Assembly: GCA_943789135.1 (NCBI GenBank)
Contig: CALSSY010000017.1
Location: 1 to 52,144, forward strand
DNA length: 52,144 nt
DNA from: an uncultured Bacteroidia bacterium
Lineage (GTDB): Bacteria > Bacteroidota > Bacteroidia > NS11-12g > UBA955
Direction of reading: 5' to 3'
Shown: positions 36,304 through 49,600 of the stretch, piece by piece
Layout of the letters: each line of letters opens with the position of its first letter
Numbering within the stretch: position 1 is the stretch's first letter
Program-made: the position numbers and the translations under genes
Notes under the pieces: generated by a model
The model's input: only the letters and a program-made list of their open reading frames with translations
What the model was told of the DNA's origin: nothing
The model's database searches: none

Positions 36304-38367
36304 TTACCAGATTTCTACGCGATCGGCTTTTGATTTGTACATTTTATGTCCTTCTTTTACACCGAAGGCCTTATAAAATCCTTCGTGATTTTCCAAAGGT
36401 CCTATAGCTCTAAAATACCCAGGTGAGTGAGGATCTGTTAATAATCGCATCGCCAATTCTTCATCGCGAATTTTGTTGCGCCATACCGTTGCCCAACTCA
36501 TAAAGAAACGCTGTTCTTGAGAGTATCCATCAATATCCCCTACAGCACCTTCCCTGTTAAGATGTATCAACAATCCGTCGTAAGCCGAAGCCACACCACC
36601 TAAATCTCCAATATTCTCACCAAGTGTGAATTCACCGTTCACAAATTTGCCCGGTAATGCTTCATACTTACTGTATTGATCCGCTAATTTTTTACCGCGT
36701 TCTTTGAATTGTTTCAAATCGTTTTCGGTCCACCAGTTTACAAGATTGCCGTTTTCATCGAATTGAGCACCTGCATCATCAAATCCATGAGAAATTTCGT
36801 GACCAATTACAGCACCTATACCCCCAAAGTTAACGGCCGGGTCATTACGGAAGTCAAAAAACGGAGCTTGTAAAATAGCCGCTGGAAAAACGATTTCATT
36901 GTAAACAGGGTTGTAATAGGCATTAACCGTTTGTGGTGACATTCCCCACTCTGTTTTATCAACGGGTTTGCCAAATTTGGACATATTTTGAGCCATAGCC
37001 CATTTAGACAGATTCATCATATTTTGAGAATAACTCCCACCTAGTTCGTAAGAGGAAATATTCAAATCTGAGTAATCTTTCCATTTATCGGGATAGCCAA
37101 TTTTCACTGTTAACTTATCGAGCTTCTTCTGTGCTTTTAATTTGGTTTCGGCGCTCATCCATTCCAAGTTGTTAATACGAACGCGATAAGCCGCGATCAC
37201 ATCATCTACCATTGCTTTTGCTACTGCCTTTGCTTCTTCAGGGAAATATTTCTCTACATATAACTTGCCTAAAGCCTCGCCCAATGAACCATTAACCACT
37301 TTTAAGGCCCTTTCATTTAAAGGACTCTGCTCGGGAGTTCCTCTTAATGTCTTCCCATAAAAATCAAAGGACATTGCAGCCAATTCCTCAGATAAAACAC
37401 CTAAAGAACCTCGCAATGTATTCCAAAGAATCATATTCTTAAGGGTACCCACCTTAGCTTTCTTTACCTGTGTGGCTAATACGTCCATGAACTTCAACTC
37501 TCCAATTATGACACGGTCTGCATTTCCAATTCCCAGAGCATCCATCATCTCTTGAACCGGCATTCCTTTCATATCTTTAATGAAGTCCTTTTTACTCTTG
37601 GGATTGTAACGTTTATTGGGATCTCTACGCTCTACGCGATCCATTTTAGCCGCAGCTAAGGTTTTCTCAAATTCATAGATTTGATTTAATTCTTTATCCT
37701 TAATATCAATTTTGAAGGCATCGAAAGTCGCCTTCATGAATTTCTTATACGATTCTTGCAATTTTTGAGATTTCTCATCTGACTTCAAGTAGTAGTCCCT
37801 ATCAGGCAAACCAAGCGACGTTCCATAGGTGTAAAGTACATTTTGATTGCTGTTCTTAACATCTGAACTCACATAAAACCCTAGGAAAACCGATTCGCCG
37901 TATGCAGCGTGATCAACCATATATCGATATATATCCTTTCTCTTTTTAAGATTTTGAATTTCAGAGATAGCAGGCTTAACCGGTTCGATTCCTTGCTTAT
38001 TGCGATTTTGAACATCTATTACCGTTTGATACAATAGAATGGCTTTTGCTTGATCGCTAGGCGCTTGTGAAATAGCTGCCGATTTTGGTGTGCTTTTTAA
38101 CCGCTCAGCGGCTTCGTCTAAAACTTTCAAAGCCATGCTATCTGCCTTTTTACCCAATTCGTCAAATGAGCCCCAACGGCCACGATCAGATGGAATTTCA
38201 GCCGTTTCCATCCATTTGCCATTCACATAGGTATAGAAATCATCACCCGCATTTACGCTGGTATCCATATAGCTTAAATTGAGTGCTTGAAATCCATTTA
38301 AGTATCCGAATGCAGACGCAAAAACGGCCAAGCCAATTAGCAGAACATGAGTTGTTTTATTATTCAT
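36304..38367 (-). CDS. M13 family zinc metallopeptidase (PepO/neprilysin type)
   Basis: 687 residues. The N-terminal hydrophobic segment (VLLIGLAVFASAFGYL) is a signal peptide or anchor, so it acts in the envelope. FYTYVNGKWMETAEIPSDRGRWGSF opens the peptidase M13 N-domain. The zinc site is HEISH at 523-527 with the third ligand in GENIGD (Glu 584), and NAYYNP and EIVFPAAILQAPFFD are substrate-cleft motifs. The family's C-terminal CxxW is replaced by VEIW. M13 enzymes cut short peptides. The gene is monocistronic, with its own promoter box and a terminator. Confidence 0.93.
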   Translation of the reverse strand: MNNKTTHVLLIGLAVFASAFGYLNGFQALNLSYMDTSVNAGDDFYTYVNGKWMETAEIPSDRGRWGSFDELGKKADSMALKVLDEAAERLKSTPKSAAISQAPSDQAKAILLYQTVIDVQNRNKQGIEPVKPAISEIQNLKKRKDIYRYMVDHAAYGESVFLGFYVSSDVKNSNQNVLYTYGTSLGLPDRDYYLKSDEKSQKLQESYKKFMKATFDAFKIDIKDKELNQIYEFEKTLAAAKMDRVERRDPNKRYNPKSKKDFIKDMKGMPVQEMMDALGIGNADRVIIGELKFMDVLATQVKKAKVGTLKNMILWNTLRGSLGVLSEELAAMSFDFYGKTLRGTPEQSPLNERALKVVNGSLGEALGKLYVEKYFPEEAKAVAKAMVDDVIAAYRVRINNLEWMSAETKLKAQKKLDKLTVKIGYPDKWKDYSDLNISSYELGGSYSQNMMNLSKWAMAQNMSKFGKPVDKTEWGMSPQTVNAYYNPVYNEIVFPAAILQAPFFDFRNDPAVNFGGIGAVIGHEISHGFDDAGAQFDENGNLVNWWTENDLKQFKERGKKLADQYSKYEALPGKFVNGEFTLGENIGDLGGVASAYDGLLIHLNREGAVGDIDGYSQEQRFFMSWATVWRNKIRDEELAMRLLTDPHSPGYFRAIGPLENHEGFYKAFGVKEGHKMYKSKADRVEIW

Positions 38368-38390
38368 AGCTTTTTAAGTAAAATTTAATA

Positions 38391-38398
38391 CAAATTTA
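38391..38398 (-). promoter_or_regulatory. -7 promoter box of the M13 gene
   Basis: TAAATTTG on the minus strand, 23 bases before ATG 38367. A TTG lies 23 bases further up, slightly beyond the usual spacing. Unlike most genes here, this one has an A-rich leader. Confidence 0.45.
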
Positions 38399-38522
38399 AG
38401 GGGACATTCCCTGAAAACACGCAAGGAACTATCCGCGTGTGACAAATTATTATTCTTTTTAAGGAAAAAAGTTAAAATGGGTAATTAGAAATACTCAATT
38501 TAAAATGTGGAATTACTGATTA

Positions 38523-40010
38523 CTACTTCAATCTCCACATCATAGAGATACCCAGACCTCCAAAAATATTCCCTTGTAGACCTTTGCTTTCATGCATGAA
38601 ACTCTCATACATCAAAGAAGGTTCTATCACAATACTCACCCCGTTTCCAACCGGAATTATTGGTCCCATACCGACTTTAGCACCAAAACTCAAACGTTGG
38701 GTTCTTTCAATTGGCATAAAATCCGTAGGGGTAAAGTATGCACCTTGAGTAATTCTGGTTATACCTGGGGCAAATTGAGCCGCGTATCTAAAGTTTGTTT
38801 TTAACAAGCGTGTAAATCCTCTAAAGCTGATTGGCAAAGAAATTTTATCGATATTGTATTTAATTCTTCCCGTACTTACACTGTATTGTTTTTGAAGTTG
38901 TGAATCCAACTGCGTAATATACTGTGTAGGCAAGCCTGGTACATTAACCGCAATTAGTGTTGTATCAAACTGCCATACATCGATGGCATCGCGTTTACGC
39001 CATTCTCCATTTCCTACCCACTGGGTGTAATGCAATCCCATACCCCACATGTCGGCGCCTTTGAATTCGCGCAATAAGCTCATCTGATATTGGGCCATAT
39101 AATTGGTACCCAAAACGCTTAGATTCTCTTCTGGATCGAACTGAATTTGATTATCACTTCCCGTAATTGCTGAAAACTCTGCATACCATGGAAGTTTTCT
39201 TTTCCTCAAACCAACAGATGGCAAGTCGAAATTCCAATCCACATACTCTTCTCCATCTTCTTTAATTTGGAAATCAAAATAGGTCTGTGCAATATATTGT
39301 TTTGCCCCAAATTCATACACATTCGATAACGACATGGGAGAACCTCCATTTTTATATTGGTCGGAACCAGACTCCACATGATTTAACTCGTTGAGTTCAT
39401 TATCTGCAATATTTATTGACATTGCACCGCCGATATGATTAGTATTAGCCTCATTACCATAAGGATTGCGGTCTAAAATATTTTTCCTTCGCGAATTGAA
39501 CTTTTGGAATAAGCCGAATAACCCAGACTCATTTGCTTTTTTCACCTTGGTTTTAGGAGATATATCCGTGTTAACCAAAGCGTTCTGATTTTCAATATTT
39601 AAAGTTTTATTGGACTCGCTGCGAACTTTAGAATCATTTTGAGGCGTCTGCGTCTGACCATTTTGGTTTTTCGAAGTTGTTTCTAATGTCGAATTCGTAT
39701 TTAATTGTGAAAGCTGTGATTTTTGAATGGCATTAAAGTAGGCCAAGCCACCCATTATCCCAACTAAAACGATACCAACACCGGTGCGTTGAAACCACCA
39801 GAAGAATCCTCTACGCTTCTTTTTTCTGCGGTTCATTACTTCTTCAAAAGAAGCATTCCCACTTGGTCGAACTTCGTAGTTTCTTAATATATCGGCGATA
39901 TGTTCTAAACGGATCTTGAGCCATTTATCGGGTAATATTAAGTTTTTCCAACATTTCTTGAAGGGATTTTCGGGCCTTTGCCAATTGAGAACGGCTGGTA
40001 CCTTCATCAA
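38523..40010 (-). CDS. Putative anti-sigma factor fused to a periplasmic/outer-membrane-like domain
   Basis: 495 residues from ATG 40010 (or 40007), which would overlap the sigma gene by 86 bases. The domain proper seems to begin only at DKWLKIRLEHIADILRNYEV, just past the sigma stop, but no canonical start stands there. A basic stretch (NRRKKKRRGFFWW) precedes one membrane helix (VGIVLVGIMGGLAYF, about 77-91). Next comes a low-complexity Asn/Gln/Ser/Thr linker. The C-terminal 250 residues have alternating strands as in an outer-membrane barrel (YGAKVGMGPIIPVGNG-like, FGGLGISMMWRLK end). Position and layout suggest it controls the adjacent ECF sigma factor; this is inference. Confidence 0.65.
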   Translation of the reverse strand: MMKVPAVLNWQRPENPFKKCWKNLILPDKWLKIRLEHIADILRNYEVRPSGNASFEEVMNRRKKKRRGFFWWFQRTGVGIVLVGIMGGLAYFNAIQKSQLSQLNTNSTLETTSKNQNGQTQTPQNDSKVRSESNKTLNIENQNALVNTDISPKTKVKKANESGLFGLFQKFNSRRKNILDRNPYGNEANTNHIGGAMSINIADNELNELNHVESGSDQYKNGGSPMSLSNVYEFGAKQYIAQTYFDFQIKEDGEEYVDWNFDLPSVGLRKRKLPWYAEFSAITGSDNQIQFDPEENLSVLGTNYMAQYQMSLLREFKGADMWGMGLHYTQWVGNGEWRKRDAIDVWQFDTTLIAVNVPGLPTQYITQLDSQLQKQYSVSTGRIKYNIDKISLPISFRGFTRLLKTNFRYAAQFAPGITRITQGAYFTPTDFMPIERTQRLSFGAKVGMGPIIPVGNGVSIVIEPSLMYESFMHESKGLQGNIFGGLGISMMWRLK

Positions 40011-40455
40011 TTCCCATCATTTCAGAAATTTCTTTGTGAGAATATCCTTCTACAGCGAATAAATTAAACACAGTACGATAACCTACCGGTAATTTTTCAA
40101 TGAGTTGCATGATTTGTTTTGCTTCCAATTGTTGCATTCCGATATCGTTATAGCCCAATTCGTATTCACTTTCGGAAATTTCATTCCAAATATTTTTTTG
40201 AGCTCGAAGTTTGTTTATGGAAATGTTCACAGCAATCCTACGCATCCAGGTTTCCAAAGTACTTTGGTAACGGAAGGTGGGCATTTTATCGTATATGCGA
40301 ACAAAGGATTCCATAAGTGCATCTTCAGCTTCTTCTTGATTTTTGCAATAACGTAAACAAAGCGCCATTAGTTTGGACGAGTACAGATTCCATAGGATTT
40401 TCTGATACTTTCGGTCTTCCCGAATACATCCTTCCACCAGCTCTTTGTCGGTCAT
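39925..40455 (-). CDS. ECF RNA polymerase sigma factor
   Basis: 176 residues. Region 2 (LCLRYCKNQEEAEDALMESFVRIYDKM, TLETWMRRIAVNISINKLR) binds the core and the -10 element. Region 4 (LPVGYRTVFNLFAVEGYSHKEISEMMGIDEGTSRSQLAKAR) is a helix-turn-helix for the -35. No region 3 or C-terminal extension is present, as in ECF sigmas. Its target genes are unknown. It is co-transcribed with the overlapping probable anti-sigma gene. A TGTATTTG box with a TTG 17 bases before it lies about 31 bases upstream of the start. Confidence 0.92.
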   Translation of the reverse strand: MTDKELVEGCIREDRKYQKILWNLYSSKLMALCLRYCKNQEEAEDALMESFVRIYDKMPTFRYQSTLETWMRRIAVNISINKLRAQKNIWNEISESEYELGYNDIGMQQLEAKQIMQLIEKLPVGYRTVFNLFAVEGYSHKEISEMMGIDEGTSRSQLAKARKSLQEMLEKLNITR

Positions 40456-40572
40456 TGTATAATTTCATAGCTCTCGCCAAGTAGCGTTGCAAATACATAG
40501 ACGAAATGCAAGCACAATTCGTGGTATGAGAGCTTAATATTTTGCAAAAAAGTCAAAAAAGTTGATAAAATA

Positions 40573-40606
40573 AAATTGCGGCTCGATTTCTCAAAAGCCG
40601 CAATTT
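40573..40606 (-). terminator. Hairpin terminator behind the FKBP gene
   Basis: AAATTGCGGCT and AGCCGCAATTT pair perfectly around a 12-base loop. Read on the minus strand the stem is followed by TATTTTATC. Confidence 0.75.
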
Positions 40607-40627
40607 CAAAGGGTCGTTTATTAAAGA

Positions 40628-41134
40628 TTAATGTTGAACTCCACCCTCGCCATGAACATGGCCATGGTCTAGTTCTTCTTGGGTTGCTTCGCGAATGGCA
40701 AGAATCGTACCTGAAAAGCCCAACGCTTCGCCCGCTAAGGGATGGTTAAAATCCATCTTAACCGTATCGTCACCTATTTCCAAAACGGTTCCATCCATAG
40801 GATTTCCATCTTGATCTTGCATAGGCAACAACGCCCCAACCTCTAAAATATCAGCAGGCACGTCTGGACCGCTAAAGATGTCCTTAGGGATTTCTACGAT
40901 GTAGTTAGGACTTGATTCTCCATATCCTTCTTCGGCAGAAAGTTTAAAATCAAAAGTATCTCCAACGGATAATCCATTTAATTTCTCATCAAAAGCCGGT
41001 AAGGTTTGTCCTATTCCATGAATGAACATTAACGGTTGTTCTGCGGTGGCCTCATCGGCTAATTCACCGCTGTTAAGCATAAGTGTGTAAGATAAACTTA
41101 CAACTTTGTTTGGGGCAATGGTTTGTGCTGACAT
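40628..41134 (-). CDS. FKBP-type peptidyl-prolyl isomerase, SlyD-like
   Basis: 168 residues. VVSLSYTLMLNSGELADEA, LMFIHGIGQTLPAFDEKLNGLSVGD and FDFKLSAEEGYGE are the FKBP strands; the IF chaperone insert (PKDIFSGPDVPADILEVG) follows, and DFNHPLAGEALGFSGTI closes the fold as in SlyD. It isomerises prolyl bonds and chaperones folding. The tail (DHGHVHGEGGVQH) is a short His-rich end like the metal-binding tail of SlyD, so nickel or zinc binding is possible. It has no signal peptide and should be cytoplasmic. GTTCTTTG ends 7 bases before its ATG. Confidence 0.9.
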   Translation of the reverse strand: MSAQTIAPNKVVSLSYTLMLNSGELADEATAEQPLMFIHGIGQTLPAFDEKLNGLSVGDTFDFKLSAEEGYGESSPNYIVEIPKDIFSGPDVPADILEVGALLPMQDQDGNPMDGTVLEIGDDTVKMDFNHPLAGEALGFSGTILAIREATQEELDHGHVHGEGGVQH

Positions 41135-41272
41135 GTCACAACAAAGAACATATTAAATTGTAGATAATAGCGACAATGTGCATGAAATAAACGTTAAATG
41201 TGAATAAAAACAAGCTTAAGCGTTAATAACAGCCAGATTCCAACCTGCACGATTTTCCCAATATTTAGTTAG

Positions 41273-43829
<2,557 letters not shown>

Positions 43830-43833
<4 letters not shown>

Positions 43834-44696
43834 ACAGATTACAAGGAGCCGCAACAGCATTAATAACCCCTTTCAAAGCCGACTTAAGTATTGATTTTGA
43901 CGCACTTGAGAGAATTGTCAACCATCAAATTGACAATGGTACCGAATACTTGGTTGTTTTAGGAACCACGGGGGAAAGTGCCACCCTATCGGCGGAAGAA
44001 AAATTAGAAATCATGCAAGCCGTAGTGCGCTATAATCAAAAACGCGTTCCTCTGGTCATTGGCATGGGCGGCAACAATACACAAGCGCTGGTAAACCAAT
44101 TGAAAACTACCGATTTTACGGGTTACGACTATGTTTTATCGGTGAGTCCTTATTATAACAAGCCTAACCAACGCGGTATTATCGCCCACTACCAAGCGGT
44201 TGCCGATGCAAGTCCATTACCGGTTATTCTGTATAACGTACCAGGACGAACTGGAAGCAACATGACTGCCTCAACTCAAATTGAATTGGCCAAACATCCA
44301 AATATTGTGGCTACCAAAGAGGCATCCGGTAATATGGAGCAAATCATGCATTTACTGCAACATAAACCTGCAGATTTTCATGTAATAAGCGGTGATGATT
44401 CTTTAACCTTTCCAATGATGGCATTAGGGGCATCCGGTGTAATCTCGGTAATCAATCATGCCTACCCAAAGAAATTTTCAGGTATGGTTCGCGATTGTTT
44501 GAATGGCGATTATGCTAATGCTAGAATGGCCCACTATGAAATCCTAGAGGGTTCTATCCGTATTTTTGAGGATGGAAGTCCTGGAGGCATCAAAGTTATG
44601 CTTAATGAAATGGGACTTTGCGAAACATTTGTGCGCCCTCCACTCTATCCTGTGAATACCGAATTAGAACAAATTTTACGTTCTTTGGTTAAATAA
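43830..44696 (+). CDS. dapA: 4-hydroxy-tetrahydrodipicolinate synthase
   Basis: 288 residues, normal length. It condenses pyruvate and aspartate semialdehyde, the first committed step toward diaminopimelate and lysine. Motifs: GTTGESATL (pyruvate site), [12 protein letters not shown] (catalytic Tyr), [11 protein letters not shown], and the Schiff-base lysine in [30 protein letters not shown] follows as usual. Five bases separate it from ruvB. Confidence 0.96.
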
Positions 44697-44701
44697 ACAC
44701 T

Positions 44702-45727
44702 ATGAACCCCCATCTCAATCCGAATAACGAAAATCTAAGTAAAACCGATCAAGATATCGAAAAGGTATTGCGACCGGCAGAATTTGATGATTTTACCGGA
44801 CAAGAGAAAATTCTAGAAAATCTAAAGGTTTTTGTACTTGCGGCTAAACAACGTGAGGAAGCTCTGGATCATATTTTATTGCATGGCCCCCCAGGTTTGG
44901 GTAAAACCACATTGAGTCACATTGTGGCCAACGCCATGGGCAGTTCAATGAAGATTACAAGCGGCCCTGTTTTGGAGAAGCCCGGAGATTTGGCAGGTTT
45001 ATTAACGAATCTCGATAAAGGAGATGTATTATTTATTGATGAAATCCATCGATTGAGTCCCGTAATTGAGGAATATTTGTATTCCGCGATGGAAGATTAT
45101 CGTATCGATATCATGATCGATACTGGCCCGAATGCCCGCAGCGTACAAATCGATTTGTCACCGTTCACTTTAATTGGAGCAACCACCAGAAGTGGATTAT
45201 TAACAGCACCTTTGAGAGCCCGTTTTGGAATCAACTGTCGATTGGAATATTATACCGCTGAAATCTTAACTCAAATTGTATCTAGAAGCTCCAATATTTT
45301 AAGAGCCCCTATTCACGACGAAGCCGCTTATGAAATTGCACGTCGAAGCCGAGGGACGCCGCGTATTGCGAATGCTTTATTAAGACGTACCCGCGATTTT
45401 GCTCAAATAAAAGGCGATGGAACCATTACTTTAGACATTGCTCAATTTGCTTTGAACGCGTTGAATGTAGATGCCGACGGTTTAGACGAAATGGATAATC
45501 GGATTCTGAGCACCATTATCGATAAATTTAGAGGTGGTCCTGTAGGCTTGAATACTATAGCAACTGCGGTTGGAGAAGATGCTGGCACCATTGAAGAGGT
45601 TTATGAACCCTTTTTGATTCAAGAAGGCTACATCCAACGAACAGCTCGAGGTCGGGAGGCAACGCCTAAAGCGTTTCGACATTTAGGAAAAATCCCACAT
45701 CAAGGGCAATCCCCAAGTTTGTTTTGA
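44702..45727 (+). CDS. ruvB: Holliday junction branch migration helicase RuvB
   Basis: 341 residues. [15 protein letters not shown] opens the AAA+ domain; Walker A is [10 protein letters not shown], Walker B FIDEIHRL, sensor/arginine-finger region [18 protein letters not shown], and a winged helix closes it ([20 protein letters not shown]). The RuvAB motor drives branch migration at Holliday junctions. ruvA is not in the window. Only one base separates it from queG. Confidence 0.97.
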   Translation: MNPHLNPNNENLSKTDQDIEKVLRPAEFDDFTGQEKILENLKVFVLAAKQREEALDHILLHGPPGLGKTTLSHIVANAMGSSMKITSGPVLEKPGDLAGLLTNLDKGDVLFIDEIHRLSPVIEEYLYSAMEDYRIDIMIDTGPNARSVQIDLSPFTLIGATTRSGLLTAPLRARFGINCRLEYYTAEILTQIVSRSSNILRAPIHDEAAYEIARRSRGTPRIANALLRRTRDFAQIKGDGTITLDIAQFALNALNVDADGLDEMDNRILSTIIDKFRGGPVGLNTIATAVGEDAGTIEEVYEPFLIQEGYIQRTARGREATPKAFRHLGKIPHQGQSPSLF

Positions 45728-45728
45728 T

Positions 45729-46643
45729 ATGTCCTTTGCCCAAGAAATAGAAAAACGGGCTTTGGAACTCGGATTTTTAGCGTGTGGCTTTGTAGCTGCC
45801 CGCAAACTTGAGGAAGAAGAATCTAACCTGCACTCTTGGCTAAACAAGGGATATCAAGGTACCATGGGGTATTTAGAGCGCAATGTGGAAAAACGATTGG
45901 ATCCGCGCAACCTTGTACCAGGCACTCAAACGATTGTATGTTTGGCCTACAATTACTTTCCGCAGAATTCGCAAAAAATCGAGAGTCCAAAAATTGCAAA
46001 ATACGCATACGGAGAAGATTACCACCGAGTAGTAAAGGATCGTTGTTTTGAATTATTACAACACATCCAAAACGAGTATCCCAATGTAAAATCTCGTGTA
46101 TTTGTTGATTCCGCTCCGGTTATGGAACGACAGTGGGCCCAATTAGCGGGTTTGGGTTGGATTGGTAAAAACAGCTTACTCTTGCGCAAGGGGATTGGAA
46201 GTTTTTTCTTTTTAGCTGAGATTTTCTTGGATGTGTCAATTGAAGCGGCACCGGTCATTCAAAGCGATCATTGCGGAACCTGCACCCGATGCATCGATGC
46301 GTGTCCCACCCAAGCCATTGTGCAAGACCAAGTTATCGATGCCAACAAATGCATTTCGTATTTGAGTATCGAAAAGTCCGAACCTTTGGAAGAAACAGAA
46401 CTGGGAATGATGCACGGTTGGCTTTTTGGATGTGATATCTGCCAAGATGTTTGTCCGTGGAACCGCTTTTCTGAGCCTCATGAAGAGCCTCGATTTGAAC
46501 CTAATGATGCAATAAATTGGGGCATAAAGGATTGGGAAAAAATTCAAGAAACTGCATTTTTAGAACAATTTAAAACAAGCCCAATTTCAAGAATGGGTTT
46601 TGTAAAAGCACAACAATTAATCCAGCAAATGCGGAAAGACTAA
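45729..46643 (+). CDS. queG: Epoxyqueuosine reductase
   Basis: 304 residues. It performs the last step of queuosine synthesis in tRNA, with cobalamin and two 4Fe-4S clusters. Clusters are held by CGTCTRCIDACPT and CDICQDVCPW; GYQGTMGYLERNVEKRLDPRNLVPG and WAQLAGLGWIGKNSLLLRKGIGSF are standard. The protein is the short form without the HEAT-like C-terminal repeat. It is the last gene of the ligA operon. Its final 27 bases overlap the 3' end of the convergent kinase gene. Confidence 0.95.
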   Translation: MSFAQEIEKRALELGFLACGFVAARKLEEEESNLHSWLNKGYQGTMGYLERNVEKRLDPRNLVPGTQTIVCLAYNYFPQNSQKIESPKIAKYAYGEDYHRVVKDRCFELLQHIQNEYPNVKSRVFVDSAPVMERQWAQLAGLGWIGKNSLLLRKGIGSFFFLAEIFLDVSIEAAPVIQSDHCGTCTRCIDACPTQAIVQDQVIDANKCISYLSIEKSEPLEETELGMMHGWLFGCDICQDVCPWNRFSEPHEEPRFEPNDAINWGIKDWEKIQETAFLEQFKTSPISRMGFVKAQQLIQQMRKD

Positions 46644-49600
46644 GGTAAAGGTTGTCCCTTTATCCAATTCTGAAACAAAATCTATCGTGCCCCCAAACTG
46701 CTCTACGATTTTCTTAGAAATAGCGAGCCCCAATCCCATACCGCTGTTTTTGGTAGAGAAATTCGGACTGAAAATCTTATTGTGCAATTCCTTAGGAATT
46801 CCTTTTCCATTGTCAGAAACCACAACTGTGAAATGACTTGGACTCAAAATTACTTTTACATGAACATGTGCGGTTCTATCTTCGGGAATGGCCTGAATTG
46901 CATTTTTGAAAAGATTATTAAACACACGACCAAGCTGATGCGGATCGGCTTGCATTTCGATGGTATCATCAGGAATCTCGCATTCAATGGTATACCCCAT
47001 TTCCCTTTCCATTAACAAAACGGCATCTTGCAGTACCTCATTAAAGTTTGTGACTTGCATTTTGGGTTCAGGCATTTTTGCAAACGATGAAAATTCTTCC
47101 GCCATTGAACTCAAACTATCGATTTGTCGAATTAACAACTGAATTGTTTTCTTTATTTTATCTTGAATATTGTCGTCTTTGCGACTCATGGCATATTCTA
47201 AATGCTGTAGGGATAATCGCATGGGAGTCAAGGGATTCTTAATTTCATGGGCTACTTGCTTGGCCATTTCTCGCCAAGCTCCTTGCCTCTCTACTTCCGA
47301 TAATTTATTCAAGGAAACGTCTAGGGCATCGATCATTTTATTATACTCAGAAACCAATAATCCAACTTCATCATTTCGATTCCAGGCAATTGGCTGATTG
47401 CGTACGCCCAACTTCATTCGCGAAATCTCATCGCGAATTAGTAATAATGGTTGTGTTATGCGCGTAGATATAATTTGCGTAATGATGTATACCAAGGCAA
47501 ATAGTATGGCAAAAATATTCACTACCGTTACCAAGTAACTGGAAATCTGTCGATATAAATCTACACGATTCGAATAGTATGGTAGATTTACAAATCCTCT
47601 TACATTCAATCGATTATCATTAATAACGGAATAAGCCGAAATGTACTCCAATTCTGATATTTTCTCATTCAATACAAAAGTACTTGATGCTTTAAATTTG
47701 AATTGTTCGTAAGCCGAAGGATTCATATAAATAGAGCGATACTGCTCTTTGAATAATCTGGGATTTGTAGATACAATTAATTGACCAAAGGCATCGTACA
47801 GATTGATATCTGTTTGATACGAATCTGCCATATCGTAAATCAATCCTACTTCATATTGGTTTACAAGCGCATCCAAATTACTCTGACCGGAAATTCTATT
47901 GGCAATTTGATTGACCTTTACCAATAATTCTTCGCGTTGTCTTTCCGTATTATTAATGGTGAAGTAATTGATGGTTGTATATAAAACGATACCAAAAATC
48001 GAAATGAGCAACCATATAATATAGATTTGGATTCTTCTGCTGATGAACCAAGATTCCCGTAAAAATCTTTCCGAAAATAACATATTGATGCCCATAGGCA
48101 TACGTCGTTTCCAATGTTTTGGATTGATCTTAATTTTGAGTCGCTCTTCGAACCACAACCATGTATACAGTAAAACCGTGAAAAATATTCCTGCAAAAAG
48201 AAAGAGCGTAAACTGAATTGAGGCTATTACCCAACTTTCTTTAGAACGACTTACCACGATTAGATTTCCATAGAAATCTTCACGAATTATATGATGATAA
48301 TTGGGCTCGGAATACTCCATTTCCGACTTTGCACTCACGGGCCAATTTAGCGTTGTTGGATAATTGTATTCTCCATAATGTTTAGATAAGGTTTTTCCGC
48401 TGTAAACCGCATAGGAATATCGGTTTCGATTAAGAATTTCACGAGAAGGACTGTTATTCAAAACATCGGTCAGTCTACCTTTGGTTCGCGTAGATGACGG
48501 TGAAACCAAAATAAAATAGGTTGCTTGTAAAGCAGAATCATTAAAAACCGAGAATTTACCTATGTAAGACCCGGACAACCTTCTCTCATTGATTAAATAA
48601 AATTGCTTGGTAACTTGAATACCACCATCGCTAAAATACAAGGCGTTTAAGCTTCCAAAATCAGCAGATTTATTTGTACTAATAACGTTACCCTCAGCGT
48701 CGTATCCAAAAATAGAAACATCGAAACTCTCTAAAAGTGCACTGAAATACTGCTGTTGCAGGGTGTTTTCAAATTCCTCAGTTTTATTCTCTTGAAAACC
48801 CAGAGTCACAAAAATGGGTAAGTCCTTATTGAGTCCGCTTTCTGCATCTGACAATTGAACTTTTACATCAGAATCCGGTTCAATCATCAACGAAGATGCA
48901 AAGAAATCTCGTTGGTTTAACTCCTCAGTTTTGAGTTGATTATTCACCCATATGCTCACAAGTAAACACGGTACTAGGATTTCCGTATACCACCTTAATG
49001 CAGGTCGATTAATAATTTTAAGTTGCAATCTGAGCAAAATCAAACCTATAAAAATGGATGTATATATCCATGTTACAGGACTGCACATATTCCAAGCAAT
49101 GGCTATTACGAGAATAGAGGAAATCCAAGCGGCAATTTTCTCTTTTGGAACAGGGTTCGTTTGAATTTGCTTGAGCAGAAATTGAATAACTGACAGAACA
49201 GCAGCGAAAAGTAATACAACCAAACCAACAGATAAAACCGACGTTGAATCTATTAATAGCAGTTCCGTAAAGCGAAAATGGATATCCGTTTTTTCGACTA
49301 AAAAGCCAGTGAAATGAAATGAAAACAAAGCCAATATGGTGGATAACAACCACAATCCGGATCTAACCAATAACTTTGTGATATTTGCGGAATTTGAAAG
49401 AAATGTATGCAAAGAATTTAGTAAAAATCGCAAAATCCAAATTCCAACAAGGAAGATGATCAGGGTACTTCCTAAATTGGATAGATACGCATTATAAAAA
49501 AACACATCTGATGTAAAAACGGACCATTTTTTCAACGAAATCAATATCGTACCGGTATATTGTAATACTAAGAATGTGATCCATACTGATATATTTGCCC

